DNA from: Bacillota bacterium
GTDB taxonomy: Bacteria; Bacillota; Clostridia; Lachnospirales; Lachnospiraceae
Direction of reading: 5' to 3'
Assembly: GCA_023402845.1 (NCBI GenBank)
Contig: JAEYFP010000013.1
Coordinates: 68,358 to 132,357, forward strand
Length of the DNA stretch: 64,000 nt
Position 1 is the first letter of the stretch, and every line of letters begins with the position of its first letter. The notes below the pieces were generated by a model. That model had not been told where the DNA came from. It ran no database searches and saw only the letters and a list, made by a program, of their open reading frames with translations. The translations under genes and the position numbers were made by a program. Positions 25,250 through 34,015 of the stretch are shown here, piece after piece.

Positions 25250-26857
25250 CTAAAATTGCAAATAAATGAACTGCTGTGCATCAAACCCACGCCCATAAGC
25301 ACCGAAAACGATGACAATGCCAACAAGCGTACCTAGAACAACCCATTGCAGCGCAGACGGCAATGCAAAAATCCGTTCACGAAGACTGCCCGTTCTTTGC
25401 AGCATACTCACGGCAAAAAGAATTGCTATCGCGACACAGGCCACGATAAATTCCTCGATCGGAAGGTTCAAATTCTCAAATATCGTTTGAAACCGAAAGG
25501 CCGGAAGCTCCTGAAACATATATTTCATTGTTTCTATTGCAGCGTCCGTATTCGCCGAAATATCAAATATTCTTAAGAATGCCATTAACCAAAACGTCCT
25601 GACAACTCTGAAGATCTTCAGGGTAATCCCTTTTTCATTGATGGAGAGCTTTTCGATCACTTTTTTAGAAATCGGTTCAAACTCCGTTCCCAAAATGACA
25701 AACAAGCAGTTTAAAAGTCCCCATACCACATAACGATTCTCAGAGCCGTGCCACATACCTGTCGTCGCCCATACGATGATCATCGGCAAATAAATGGGAA
25801 TCCGCTTTCCAAGAGAAGCATTGATATGTGTTCTCACCCATTTTCCGAGATTCATCACTCGTTTGGAAATCGAGAGCGGATAAAAAATGTAGTCCTTGAA
25901 CCATGTACCAAGCGTAATATGCCATCTTCGCCAATATTCCGCGATGCTTTTTGAAAAGAAAGGCCGCTCAAAATTCTCGGCCAGACGAATGCCAAACAAC
26001 TCACTGACACCGATTGCAATATCGATGCCCCCTGAAAAATCTCCGTAAATCTGCATTGAGTAAAAGAAAACAGCCAAAAACAAATAGAGCCCCTTATAAT
26101 CCGTACGAAAATCCATGGCAGTCGTAACATAGAGAGCGAGTCTGTCCGCAATGACAAGCTTCTTAAACAGGCCCCACATAATCCTGTAGAAACCTGATTT
26201 AATCCTGTAAAAATCAAAAGCGGTTTCCTGATAAAGCTCAGGTGCCAGCACACCGAAACGGCTGATCGGGCCTTGAATAATCTGTGGAAAAAACGACACA
26301 TACAACGCGAAGCGAAACGGATTTTTCTCGGCATCATATTTTCCGTAATAGATATCAATCAAATAACCCATTGACTGAAACGTATAAAAAGAAATTCCGA
26401 GCGGCAGGAATAAATCTAAAAAACTAACAAAATTCGTATTATGGAAAAAATGCAGTCGAAAAAGATTAATATAGGAAATGCTCCAATTCGCATACTTCAG
26501 AAACAGCAGAATGCAAAAATTGAGCAGCAGACACGTCAAAAGCAGCCACCTCTGCTTCTTTTTCACGGCGGCTTTATAGCTTCTTTTCTCTTCCTTCGTC
26601 AGACGTTCCTTATGCTGTTTTAAATAGTCCTTCTGTTTGTCCGTTTCCTTTGCGATCAGGCGCGCAAACAAGTATGCAGAAACCGTAGTAGTCAAAATAA
26701 AACACAGATTTCTGAGGCCCGTACATAAATAGAAATAATAACTGGCAATGAGCAGTACGCACCACTGCCATTTTTTAGGCACGAGATAAAATACAAGCAG
26801 CGTGCATAGAACAAACACGGCAAACTGCGCTGAAATAAATGACATCGGCACGGTCAT
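25250..26857 (-). CDS. MBOAT-family O-acyltransferase (DltB/AlgI-like)
   Basis: Polytopic membrane acyltransferase of 535 residues. Conserved blocks are GISFYTFQSMGYLIDIYYG (about 154-172), FFPQIIQGPISR, IAEYWRRWHITLGTWFKDY (His313) and GMWHGSENRYVVWG (His370, the presumed catalytic histidine). A charged cytosolic stretch lies at 70-103. It is longer than typical DltB (about 400) and closer in length to AlgI/PatA-type proteins. Position between the carrier-protein and SGNH genes points to transfer of a carrier-bound acyl group across the membrane. The start is uncertain: AAGGA abuts the listed ATG, and a GTG at 26851 has better spacing (5 bases). Confidence 0.8.
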   Translation of the reverse strand: MTVPMSFISAQFAVFVLCTLLVFYLVPKKWQWCVLLIASYYFYLCTGLRNLCFILTTTVSAYLFARLIAKETDKQKDYLKQHKERLTKEEKRSYKAAVKKKQRWLLLTCLLLNFCILLFLKYANWSISYINLFRLHFFHNTNFVSFLDLFLPLGISFYTFQSMGYLIDIYYGKYDAEKNPFRFALYVSFFPQIIQGPISRFGVLAPELYQETAFDFYRIKSGFYRIMWGLFKKLVIADRLALYVTTAMDFRTDYKGLYLFLAVFFYSMQIYGDFSGGIDIAIGVSELFGIRLAENFERPFFSKSIAEYWRRWHITLGTWFKDYIFYPLSISKRVMNLGKWVRTHINASLGKRIPIYLPMIIVWATTGMWHGSENRYVVWGLLNCLFVILGTEFEPISKKVIEKLSINEKGITLKIFRVVRTFWLMAFLRIFDISANTDAAIETMKYMFQELPAFRFQTIFENLNLPIEEFIVACVAIAILFAVSMLQRTGSLRERIFALPSALQWVVLGTLVGIVIVFGAYGRGFDAQQFIYLQF

Positions 26858-26882
26858 CCTTCATTCGTATTGTTGTAATGCA

Positions 26883-27110
26883 TCAATCTTCCTGCAGCTT
26901 CGTCACAAGCTTGTAAATAGCCTTTGCGGAATTAAAGTTTTCAGGAACCATATGCTCCGCATTGATTTCAATATCGAATACGTCCATCAACTCTCCGACA
27001 ATGTTCACGATATCAAATGAATCGAGGATACGTTTATCGATCAGCCCCGCTTCCGTTTCGTAATTCACCTCCGGGTGAACGGATTCTAAAATTTCAATCA
27101 CTTCCTCCAT
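26883..27110 (-). CDS. Acyl/aminoacyl carrier protein, DltC-like
   Basis: Small acidic carrier protein of 75 residues. Ser31 in DKRILDSFDIV fits the phosphopantetheine attachment site (D-S-hydrophobic). The four-helix carrier pattern is kept. It lies 16 bases after the adenylation-domain gene and 25 bases before the MBOAT gene, the DltA-C-B type of arrangement. It is expected to carry the aminoacyl thioester made by the adenylating enzyme. A fatty-acid ACP role is unlikely because of this setting. Confidence 0.82.
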   Translation of the reverse strand: MEEVIEILESVHPEVNYETEAGLIDKRILDSFDIVNIVGELMDVFDIEINAEHMVPENFNSAKAIYKLVTKLQED

Positions 27111-27126
27111 GCTCTGTTACCTCACT

Positions 27127-28641
27127 TTATTTATTTAATAGCTGCTGCTTCAATGTAACCCGATCCACCTTGCCGTTTTGCATAAGCGGCAATTTATCAA
27201 GCCTGTACAGTACATTGGGAAGCATATAGCGGGGCAGTCGCTTTTTCAGTGACTCCAATACCCTTGCATCCTCATAATTCTCCGATTCATAAAAAAGTAC
27301 GATCTTCTGCTTTTGCGGTTCAAACAGACAGCAGACCCCCTTCATGCCTGGAAGCGAAGCAGCCGCAGTCTCGATTTCTCCCAACTCGATTCGATGACCC
27401 ATGTGCTTGATCTGAGAATCCTTACGAGACACAAATACAAGCTCTTTTTGCTCATTATACTTGGCAAGATCTCCGGTACGGTAAATTTTCTCCGGATAAT
27501 ACGGATTGAGGGGATTCTGTACAAATACCTCCGCCGTCCGTTCCGGCGCATTGTAATAGCCAAGAGCCAGACAGCTTCCCTTCACACAAATTTCACCAAT
27601 CGCATTGGAACGCCTGATCAGCTTGTCCTCTTCGTCCAGCAAAAAAACTTCCGTATTTTTAAATGCCTTCCCAATCGGAATTGTTTCTTCATCCGTATAT
27701 TCACCGTTCACAATATAATAGGTACAAACACCTGTAATTTCAGTCGGCCCATAAATCTGTACAAAAATCGCCTCCGGATAATTTATTTTCCAGTAGTGAT
27801 AGCACTTTGTCGGCATCGCCTCCGCACCAAATATAATTTTCCGGAGTGCCTGAGGCTTTAAGGACTGAAATCCTTTGAAGGTCGAAATCAGTTTCATTGC
27901 CGACGGCACCCATCGGATTGTTGTAATGTTGTACTTCTGTAAGAATTCAAGCAATTTCAGCGGCACAGAAAAATAAGCGAGCGGCACGATTCCCATCGTC
28001 GCACCCATTTTCAGTGTACAGTAAATATCAATTAAGGAAGCATCAAAATAAAACGGGGCTTGATTAGCAATGATATCTTCCTCTGAAATACTTATTTCAC
28101 GGCTAAATTGTTCGATATAATCGATCAGTGACCGATGACTGACAACAACGCCCTTGGGCACACCGGTGGAGCCGGATGTATACAGTACATAGACCGGATC
28201 TGTATCAATCGCACCCTGTCTGCGGTCTGAAAGCGCATCCCATGCAATTTCTGTCTCCACCATCTCTTCATAAATAAAAACCATATTGGAAAATGTCCTT
28301 GCCGCATCAAAATGCGCCATATCCGTTATAACCGCGGCAGGCTTTAAATTCTCTACGATCAGACGGATCCTGTAATCCGGCATATTGGTATCGAGAGGCA
28401 CATAAAAATTACGGCTTGCAACCGTGCCCCAAAACGCACTCAGGGCATGCGGTGTCTTTTCCATATAAATCAATACCGGTCTGCAAACGACATTCAGCTT
28501 TTTTATCAATTTGCTGGCAACCGCCCTTGTATCCTGCAGAAGCTGTTCGTACGAATATGCCGTTATCTCATCGAAATAGGCTGTTTTCTTAGGATTCCGT
28601 TCCGCCGCTTCTATTAAATATTCCATAATGTTCGTTTTCAT
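27127..28641 (-). CDS. Stand-alone amino-acid adenylation enzyme, DltA-like
   Basis: ATP-dependent aminoacyl-adenylate-forming enzyme of 504 residues. Core motifs are YTSGSTGVPKGV (A3, 154-165), FDASLIDIY (A4, 199-207), FGAEAMP (A5), IYGPTE (A6), YRTGD (A7) and NGKVDR (A10, Lys491). Aligning by eye to GrsA, the ten pocket residues read D200, A201, I204, R243, I270, G272, I296, G304, V305 and K491. Asp200 fits an amino substrate. Arg243, at a position that is often basic in acid-activating domains, suggests an acidic side chain. DltA enzymes have FCGE where this has FGAE, so D-alanine is not assured. First gene of the five-gene unit ending in eam. Confidence 0.8.
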   Translation of the reverse strand: MKTNIMEYLIEAAERNPKKTAYFDEITAYSYEQLLQDTRAVASKLIKKLNVVCRPVLIYMEKTPHALSAFWGTVASRNFYVPLDTNMPDYRIRLIVENLKPAAVITDMAHFDAARTFSNMVFIYEEMVETEIAWDALSDRRQGAIDTDPVYVLYTSGSTGVPKGVVVSHRSLIDYIEQFSREISISEEDIIANQAPFYFDASLIDIYCTLKMGATMGIVPLAYFSVPLKLLEFLQKYNITTIRWVPSAMKLISTFKGFQSLKPQALRKIIFGAEAMPTKCYHYWKINYPEAIFVQIYGPTEITGVCTYYIVNGEYTDEETIPIGKAFKNTEVFLLDEEDKLIRRSNAIGEICVKGSCLALGYYNAPERTAEVFVQNPLNPYYPEKIYRTGDLAKYNEQKELVFVSRKDSQIKHMGHRIELGEIETAAASLPGMKGVCCLFEPQKQKIVLFYESENYEDARVLESLKKRLPRYMLPNVLYRLDKLPLMQNGKVDRVTLKQQLLNK

Positions 28642-28673
28642 CGTTTGCCTCTTTACGTAAAACTTACCGTCCT

Positions 28674-28702
28674 ATTTTAACATTTGCTGCCAACTCCGTC
28701 AA
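28674..28702 (-). promoter_or_regulatory. Promoter of the Dlt-like/aminomutase operon
   Basis: On the minus strand, TTGACG (28702-28697) and TAAAAT (28679-28674) are 17 bases apart, 33 bases before the adenylation-enzyme start. The -35 box overlaps the tyrS stop codon. The adenylation gene's own ribosome site is AAAGAGG. Confidence 0.65.
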
Positions 28703-29922
28703 TCCAGTTTTACCTTCTTAAAATTCTTCTTTCCCCTCTTCAATACAAGTCCGTCCTCTGCAAGCTGCTCCCCTGAAAAAGATGAATAAATATCAGAAAC
28801 CTTCTCGCCGTCAACGGAAACACCACCCTGCTCCACAGCCCGTCTCGCTTCGGATTTGGAAGAAACAAGCTCCGCCTTAACGAGCATCGTCAAAATATCC
28901 AGCTTTCCGTCCGTTAAATCAGCAGCAGACAGCACTGCGGTCGGCATCTGAGCTGCTCCGCCCTGACTGAACAGCGCTTTTGCTGAATCCTGTGACTTTT
29001 TCGCCTCTTCTTCCCCATGAACAAGCTTTGTCAGTTCGAACGCTAGAAGTTCCTTTGCCTGATTGAGCTGGCTCCCTTCCCATCGATCCATCTCATCAAT
29101 CTGCTCGAGCGGCAGAAACGTCAACATACGGATACACTTTAGTACGTCAGCATCTGCTACATTTCTCCAGTATTGATAAAAATCAAACGGAGAGGTTTTA
29201 TCCGGATCAAGCCATACCGCGCCCGACTGTGTTTTTCCCATCTTCTTGCCTTCTGAATTGAGCAGCAGTGTAATCGTCATCGCATATGCATCTTTGCCAA
29301 GCTTTCTGCGAATCAGCTCCGTGCCGCCAAGCATGTTACTCCACTGGTCGTCGCCGCCAAACTGCATATTGCAGCCATAGCTGCGAAACAGTTCCAAAAA
29401 ATCATAGCTTTGCATGATCATATAGTTAAATTCTAAAAAACTTAAGCCTTTTTCCATTCTCTGCTTGTAGCATTCCGCCGTCAGCATTCTGTTAACGCTG
29501 AAATGCGGGCCAACCTCACGCAGCAGATCAATATAATTCAATTGCAACAGCCAGTCCGCGTTATTTACCATCATTGCCTTGCCTTCTGAAAAATCAATAA
29601 AACGACTCATTTGTCTTTTAAAACAGTCGATATTGTGATTGATCTTCTCAACAGTCAGCATCTGCCTCATATCGGATCTGCCTGAAGGATCCCCAATCAT
29701 TCCCGTTCCGCCGCCGAGCAATGCAATCGGCTTGTTGCCCGCCATTTGAAGACGCTTCATCAGACAAAGTGCCATAAAATGTCCCACATGAAGACTGTCT
29801 GCAGTCGGGTCAAAACCGATATAAAAGGTTGCCTTTCCGTTGTCGATCATTTCGCGAATTTCCTTCTCATCCGTCACCTGTGCGATTAAGCCTCTCGCGA
29901 CTAATTCATCATAAATTTTCAT
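28699..29922 (-). CDS. tyrS: Tyrosyl-tRNA synthetase
   Basis: Class I synthetase charging tRNA-Tyr, 407 residues from the chosen start. The HIGH-like motif is LHVGHF and the KMSKS-like motif is KKMGKTQSG. A C-terminal S4 RNA-binding domain covers about the last 70 residues (LVKAELVSSKSEARRAVEQGG). I start at 29922 (MKIYDELVARGLI) with AGGAAAGAGAG upstream; an in-frame extension of 18 codons runs back into the leader. A T-box leader controls it. Confidence 0.96.
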   Translation of the reverse strand: MKIYDELVARGLIAQVTDEKEIREMIDNGKATFYIGFDPTADSLHVGHFMALCLMKRLQMAGNKPIALLGGGTGMIGDPSGRSDMRQMLTVEKINHNIDCFKRQMSRFIDFSEGKAMMVNNADWLLQLNYIDLLREVGPHFSVNRMLTAECYKQRMEKGLSFLEFNYMIMQSYDFLELFRSYGCNMQFGGDDQWSNMLGGTELIRRKLGKDAYAMTITLLLNSEGKKMGKTQSGAVWLDPDKTSPFDFYQYWRNVADADVLKCIRMLTFLPLEQIDEMDRWEGSQLNQAKELLAFELTKLVHGEEEAKKSQDSAKALFSQGGAAQMPTAVLSAADLTDGKLDILTMLVKAELVSSKSEARRAVEQGGVSVDGEKVSDIYSSFSGEQLAEDGLVLKRGKKNFKKVKLD

Positions 29923-29951
29923 TTTTTCTCTCTCTTTCCTGTGAAATAAGA

Positions 29952-30270
29952 ACAAAAGTGTGCTCCGGCAGCACAACTTTTGTCCGCGCGCAAAATAACC
30001 CCGTCCTTCTTAAAAGGACGGGGCTTAATTCCCGTGTTACCACCTTTATTCACAAGCCGCTCACACAGCCTGCCTCATCAAGTATCGTCCAACAACAATA
30101 CTCCGACACGATAACGTGTGCCCAACCCGTCGCAGCCTACTTAGGATCAATCCATTATTCGGTACGCGGCTCAAAGATGTATTCACAAATAAGTCTGTCT
30201 GCGCCTCTCATCAGCCGGCTGCTTTCTGTAGACCTTATTATCTGCTACTCTTTCTTCTCATTGCCTGTTG
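29952..30270 (-). promoter_or_regulatory. T-box leader of tyrS, with an extra hairpin
   Basis: On the minus strand the T-box GGTGGTAACACGGG lies at 30044-30031. It is followed by a 10-bp terminator stem (arms 30014-30023 and 29999-30008) and TTATTTT. A UAC tyrosine triplet in GCCGCGTACCGAATAA (near 30164) is the likely specifier. A second hairpin (29952-29983, ACAAAAG and CTTTTGT arms around GTGCT/AGCAC) lies between this terminator and the tyrS start and is not part of a standard T-box. Confidence 0.88.
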
Positions 30271-30275
30271 AGTGC

Positions 30276-30304
30276 ATTATAACTACAATTTGCTCAAGTG
30301 TCAA
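30276..30304 (-). promoter_or_regulatory. Consensus promoter of the tyrS leader
   Basis: On the minus strand, perfect TTGACA (30304-30299) and perfect TATAAT (30281-30276) are exactly 17 bases apart. The -35 element begins 4 bases after the pckA terminator's T-run. Confidence 0.88.
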
Positions 30305-30307
30305 TAC

Positions 30308-30343
30308 CTAAAAACAGCCTGCGGAAAAATTCCGCAGGCTGTT
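30308..30343 (-). terminator. Terminator after pckA
   Basis: Arms 30313-30326 and 30330-30343 form a perfect 14-bp GC-rich stem (AACAGCCTGCGGAA and its complement) with a 3-base loop, followed on the minus strand by TTTTT. It lies about 24 bases after the pckA stop. Confidence 0.88.
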
Positions 30344-30366
30344 TGATACCGTAACTATTTTAATTC

Positions 30367-32082
30367 TTATAAAGAAGATACCTCTTCAACAATCTTCTTA
30401 ATTGCTGCTAATGCTTCATCAGGAAGCTTGTCATAGCCTTCCTTCTTTGTTATAAAGCCTTCTACTGCGGATACACGGTTTTCCATTGCATTCTTCAGTG
30501 CAGCCACATAATCCTTGTCGGAGAGATCCGGCTTGAAGTCACCTGTCTTTCCTGACCAATCATACATAATCTCAATATCTTCAAACGGTCCCCACTTCTC
30601 AAAGCTGGCCTTTCCTTCCACAATCGTCTCAAGAATTCCAAGCGTATCGGCAGGTTTAACCTTGGCACCCATAAAATCACCTGTATTTACAATATAGCAA
30701 TCTACATTTTTCTCTTCCACAAGCTTCTTAAACTTATCATAGTCATGCACGAGCGGATAGGTTCTGAACGGATTTGCATAAGGCACAATCCTCAGTGCGT
30801 TCAAGTCTGTACCAGCCTTTACACGCTCTGCTGTGGAGGTCTTTGTTGCAAGTGTCGCACCCATTACAGACGCAAGAGCAGAACCCTTGATCTTCACTAC
30901 AGGCGGAATCGTAGGATCCTTCATAATCCAGAAGATCGCATTGACAGGAGCTTCGATCTTATCCACACGATTTGGTGACCACAATTTGGATTTGATTGCA
31001 CGGCCGTTGCCGTTTCTGATATCCTCCGTTACAAGCTGGATTTTACCTTCGCTGTCCACTGTTGCGGAACAGTTCTGAGCAGACAATAAAAATTCATTAT
31101 CCGCGCATCCCGTCGGATAATCGGAAGTCTTGTCAAAGTACGTAGGCTCTAATGCAATCGACGCGCAGGTATCTGTATTAATAATAAATGCATCATCATG
31201 AAGAACCTTGATAGCAGAATACTTTCCGCTGTGCTTTGCATGGGTCAGGGTAGACTTTCCTGATCCTGACAATCCATATACGGAAGCAACATATTTGGAA
31301 CCATCAGACAACGTGTATTCCTTCTGGCCGCCGTGACAGGATGCATATCCGTTTCTGTTTGCGAGTGCCCAAGCCATTGTCAGCGTACCTTTTTTATGCT
31401 CGCCGAAATATCTCATACCGAGAATAGCGGCACAGTTTTGGTTCGTATCGAAATAGCACAGTGTCAGAGGATCACTTAAGCAGCTGTAATCTACGTCCGG
31501 CGCATCATGGGGTGCCCACTGAGGATCTGAGAAAATATAGATATCCGGCTCATTGCCGCCACCGATTTCCTTGGAGTCTTTGTACATCTTTACATACTCA
31601 TCCGACATATACTGAAAATTCAACATCCAGTTGTAGAGGATATTTTCTTCGCCTTCCGGAATCAACAGATGTGCTTTCGCCATGAATTCAGGATCCAGAC
31701 CGATATAGCATTCTGCATGATACATCGTCTTCCAGCGGGTTTCATAAACTGCATCCATTACCACTTTATCAAGCTTACCGGCATCAACTCCAGGCTCGCC
31801 CTTAATACGGCGTGCAGCTGCATAACGTCCTGTTACAGCACCGTCGTTAAACAATAACACCTTTGCATCCTTATCAAGACCAAAAGTATCCCCATCCTTG
31901 ACAGGCATATCCGTAACAATCGTTCCCGGTGAATTCTTTGCTAATTCATATGCTTCTCTCAGGGTGTTTACTTTTACTACATTATTTCCATAGAAAGGTG
32001 CCTCGATAATGGAACGTGTCTTACTAAATCCGACTTTTCCGGCGCCGATCTCTGATATTGGGTAGTACGCTTTTGTTGACAT
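30367..32082 (-). CDS. pckA: Phosphoenolpyruvate carboxykinase (ATP)
   Basis: Interconverts oxaloacetate and PEP with ATP/ADP, linking C4 acids to glycolysis. In fermenting anaerobes it often runs toward oxaloacetate. The 571-residue protein has the P-loop GLSGSGKSTLTHAKHSG and the metal-site HDDAFIINTDT. Later it has FWIMKDPTIPP and YANPFRTYPL. I start at the ATG at 32082 because AAGGAGG lies 9 bases before it; the open frame has 14 more codons upstream. It has its own promoter and a strong terminator, so it is a single-gene unit. It is somewhat longer than the E. coli enzyme (540). Confidence 0.94.
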   Translation of the reverse strand: MSTKAYYPISEIGAGKVGFSKTRSIIEAPFYGNNVVKVNTLREAYELAKNSPGTIVTDMPVKDGDTFGLDKDAKVLLFNDGAVTGRYAAARRIKGEPGVDAGKLDKVVMDAVYETRWKTMYHAECYIGLDPEFMAKAHLLIPEGEENILYNWMLNFQYMSDEYVKMYKDSKEIGGGNEPDIYIFSDPQWAPHDAPDVDYSCLSDPLTLCYFDTNQNCAAILGMRYFGEHKKGTLTMAWALANRNGYASCHGGQKEYTLSDGSKYVASVYGLSGSGKSTLTHAKHSGKYSAIKVLHDDAFIINTDTCASIALEPTYFDKTSDYPTGCADNEFLLSAQNCSATVDSEGKIQLVTEDIRNGNGRAIKSKLWSPNRVDKIEAPVNAIFWIMKDPTIPPVVKIKGSALASVMGATLATKTSTAERVKAGTDLNALRIVPYANPFRTYPLVHDYDKFKKLVEEKNVDCYIVNTGDFMGAKVKPADTLGILETIVEGKASFEKWGPFEDIEIMYDWSGKTGDFKPDLSDKDYVAALKNAMENRVSAVEGFITKKEGYDKLPDEALAAIKKIVEEVSSL

Positions 32083-32129
32083 AAATATGATCCTCCTTTT
32101 AATTTTAATTTCTATCGTAATCATTTGCT

Positions 32130-32158
32130 ATTATCTCAAACGGACTATTAAAAGTCAA
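32130..32158 (-). promoter_or_regulatory. Promoter of pckA
   Basis: On the minus strand, TTGACT (32158-32153) and GATAAT (32135-32130) are 17 bases apart, about 48 bases before the chosen start. Confidence 0.65.
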
Positions 32159-32196
32159 GTTGCAAAATACGATTTTTAATTGATTTTACCCTTTTT

Positions 32197-33990
32197 TTAG
32201 AATTCCCGCGTACGGTCTTGCAGCCACGTTTTTTCGCTGTCTGTCAGGTGCGGACAAAGCGTTTCATATACGTTTCTGTGGTAGACATTCAACCATGTCC
32301 GCTCCTCTTCGTTCAGCCGCTCGTTTAGAATCGCCTCTGATTCAAATGGAACAAGCGTCAGCGTCTCAAATCCCAAAAAGTTCCCCCACTCTGTTTTTTC
32401 TTTCTCAACACAGAGCAATTCGTTTTCAAGACGGATTCCATGGCTTCCCTCGATATAAATCCCGGGCTCATCGCTCGTAATCATGCCGGCCCTTAATATC
32501 GGCTGCGGATGTTCTCTGTTAATTTTATAGCGAAATGCCTGGGGGCCTTCATGCACATTTAAGAAGCTGCCGATCCCGTGCCCCGTTCCATGACGATAAT
32601 CAATCCCAAGCCTCCAGACCGGTTCCCTGGCAAGGATATCAAGATTTTCCCCGCTGCATCCTTCTAAAAATTTTGCATTGGAAAGATGCAAAAGCCCTTT
32701 TAATACGGCAGTATAATGTTCCTTTTCTTCTTGTGTCAGCTCACCTAGCACAATTGTGCGCGTAATGTCCGTCGTGGCGCCAAAGTATTGTCCTCCCGAA
32801 TCCAAGAGTAAAAAACCCTTTGGTTTCAATACTGCACATTTCTTGGGTTGTGCAGTATAATGTACAATTGCCGCATGCTCTCCGTAGGCACAAATCGTTT
32901 CAAACGAAGGTTCTTTAAAGCCTCTTATCCTGCCCCTGAGCGCATCAATGCGCCGGGCAGCCTCATATTCCGTGACATCCCCTGTCTTGACCCGTTCTTT
33001 AATCTCCATCAGAAAACGAAGCACAGCAATTGCGTCCTGTACGTGGTAATCTCGGGAAAGTGAAATCTCCGTTTCATTTTTTACAGCCTTTTCGACTAGC
33101 TCTGTATTCTGCTTTTTAAGCATCACATTGTTATCTCGAATACTTCCATAAAGGCCGGCGTTTATGCTTTCCGGATCATAAAGAAGCTTCTGTCCGGATA
33201 TTCCTTCTGCAAACTGTCCGATTTTCTCACAGAAACCGATTTCCACACCGTCCTTTTGTAGCTGTACTTCCAATTCCTTTGAATAACAGCTCTCATTTAA
33301 AAATAATACCGTTTGCCGCTCCGAAATGTACGCATAGGAAAATGCCACGGGATTGTACGGGATATCACTGCCGCGCAGATTAAACAGCCACATGATACTG
33401 CTCAAATCCGAAAGCAGATATGCATCCGCATCCTCCTGTGCAATCCGCATCTTCAGGTTTCTCAGCTTTTCTGCCCGTAAAACACCTGCTATGGCAACTG
33501 GCAGCTGATAGACTTCACTTTTTGTAACGGGCGGCCTGTCCGCCCATATCTCTTTTGCAAAATCCAGCTTCGTCTTTAAAAAAACGCCGGTCCTCTCGGA
33601 AATCATTAAAAGTTCCTGATAAAAGGAGGTACTGATCGTCCTTCCGTCACAGCCGATACACATACCCTTTTTTGCATTCGCTTTTAAATATTCAGTAAGA
33701 GAGGGCACACCCTTCTCCTGCATCCGGTACAACTCGATTTCCGTTCCGTCAAGCTCCTTTTTTGCCTGTAAAACATATCTTCCGTCTGTCCATAAAATCG
33801 CCTTGTCCCGTTCGACAAGCAGAGTACCCGCCGAGCCGGTAAAACCTGACAGGTACTCTCTGAATTTAAAATGCGCATCGATATATTCCGATTGATAAAA
33901 ATCACTTGTAAAGATCAGGTAAATAGCCACGTCTTCTTTTTGCATACATGCCCTGAGTGCCGCAAGCCTTGCCTGTATCTGTTCTCTCAT
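32197..33990 (-). CDS. Aminopeptidase P family protein (M24B Xaa-Pro peptidase)
   Basis: Predicted cytosolic metallopeptidase releasing N-terminal residues before proline. The 597-residue protein has three parts like eukaryotic-type APP1: two creatinase-N domains (about 1-130 and 160-300) and the pita-bread catalytic domain (about 310-530). Metal ligands lie in LLDSGGQYFGATTDITRTI (two Asp), GTGHGIGSFLNVHEGP (His), ITSDEPGIYIEGSHGI (Glu) and RLENELL (Glu). A C-terminal extension of about 60 residues follows. It starts 25 bases after deoC on the same strand. The assignment to the family is secure; the peptide substrate is not known. Confidence 0.92.
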   Translation of the reverse strand: MREQIQARLAALRACMQKEDVAIYLIFTSDFYQSEYIDAHFKFREYLSGFTGSAGTLLVERDKAILWTDGRYVLQAKKELDGTEIELYRMQEKGVPSLTEYLKANAKKGMCIGCDGRTISTSFYQELLMISERTGVFLKTKLDFAKEIWADRPPVTKSEVYQLPVAIAGVLRAEKLRNLKMRIAQEDADAYLLSDLSSIMWLFNLRGSDIPYNPVAFSYAYISERQTVLFLNESCYSKELEVQLQKDGVEIGFCEKIGQFAEGISGQKLLYDPESINAGLYGSIRDNNVMLKKQNTELVEKAVKNETEISLSRDYHVQDAIAVLRFLMEIKERVKTGDVTEYEAARRIDALRGRIRGFKEPSFETICAYGEHAAIVHYTAQPKKCAVLKPKGFLLLDSGGQYFGATTDITRTIVLGELTQEEKEHYTAVLKGLLHLSNAKFLEGCSGENLDILAREPVWRLGIDYRHGTGHGIGSFLNVHEGPQAFRYKINREHPQPILRAGMITSDEPGIYIEGSHGIRLENELLCVEKEKTEWGNFLGFETLTLVPFESEAILNERLNEEERTWLNVYHRNVYETLCPHLTDSEKTWLQDRTREF

Positions 33991-34015
33991 AGATTCTTCC
34001 CGCTTTCTGTTCTCT

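Noticed and set aside
27313..27861. Plus-strand open frame of 182 codons opposite the adenylation enzyme
   Set aside because: It is antisense to a protein with all adenylation core motifs.
27127..28641. Annotation as D-alanine--carrier ligase DltA
   Set aside because: The FCGE motif is FGAE and the pocket has an arginine, so D-alanine specificity is not supported; the gene symbol is withheld.
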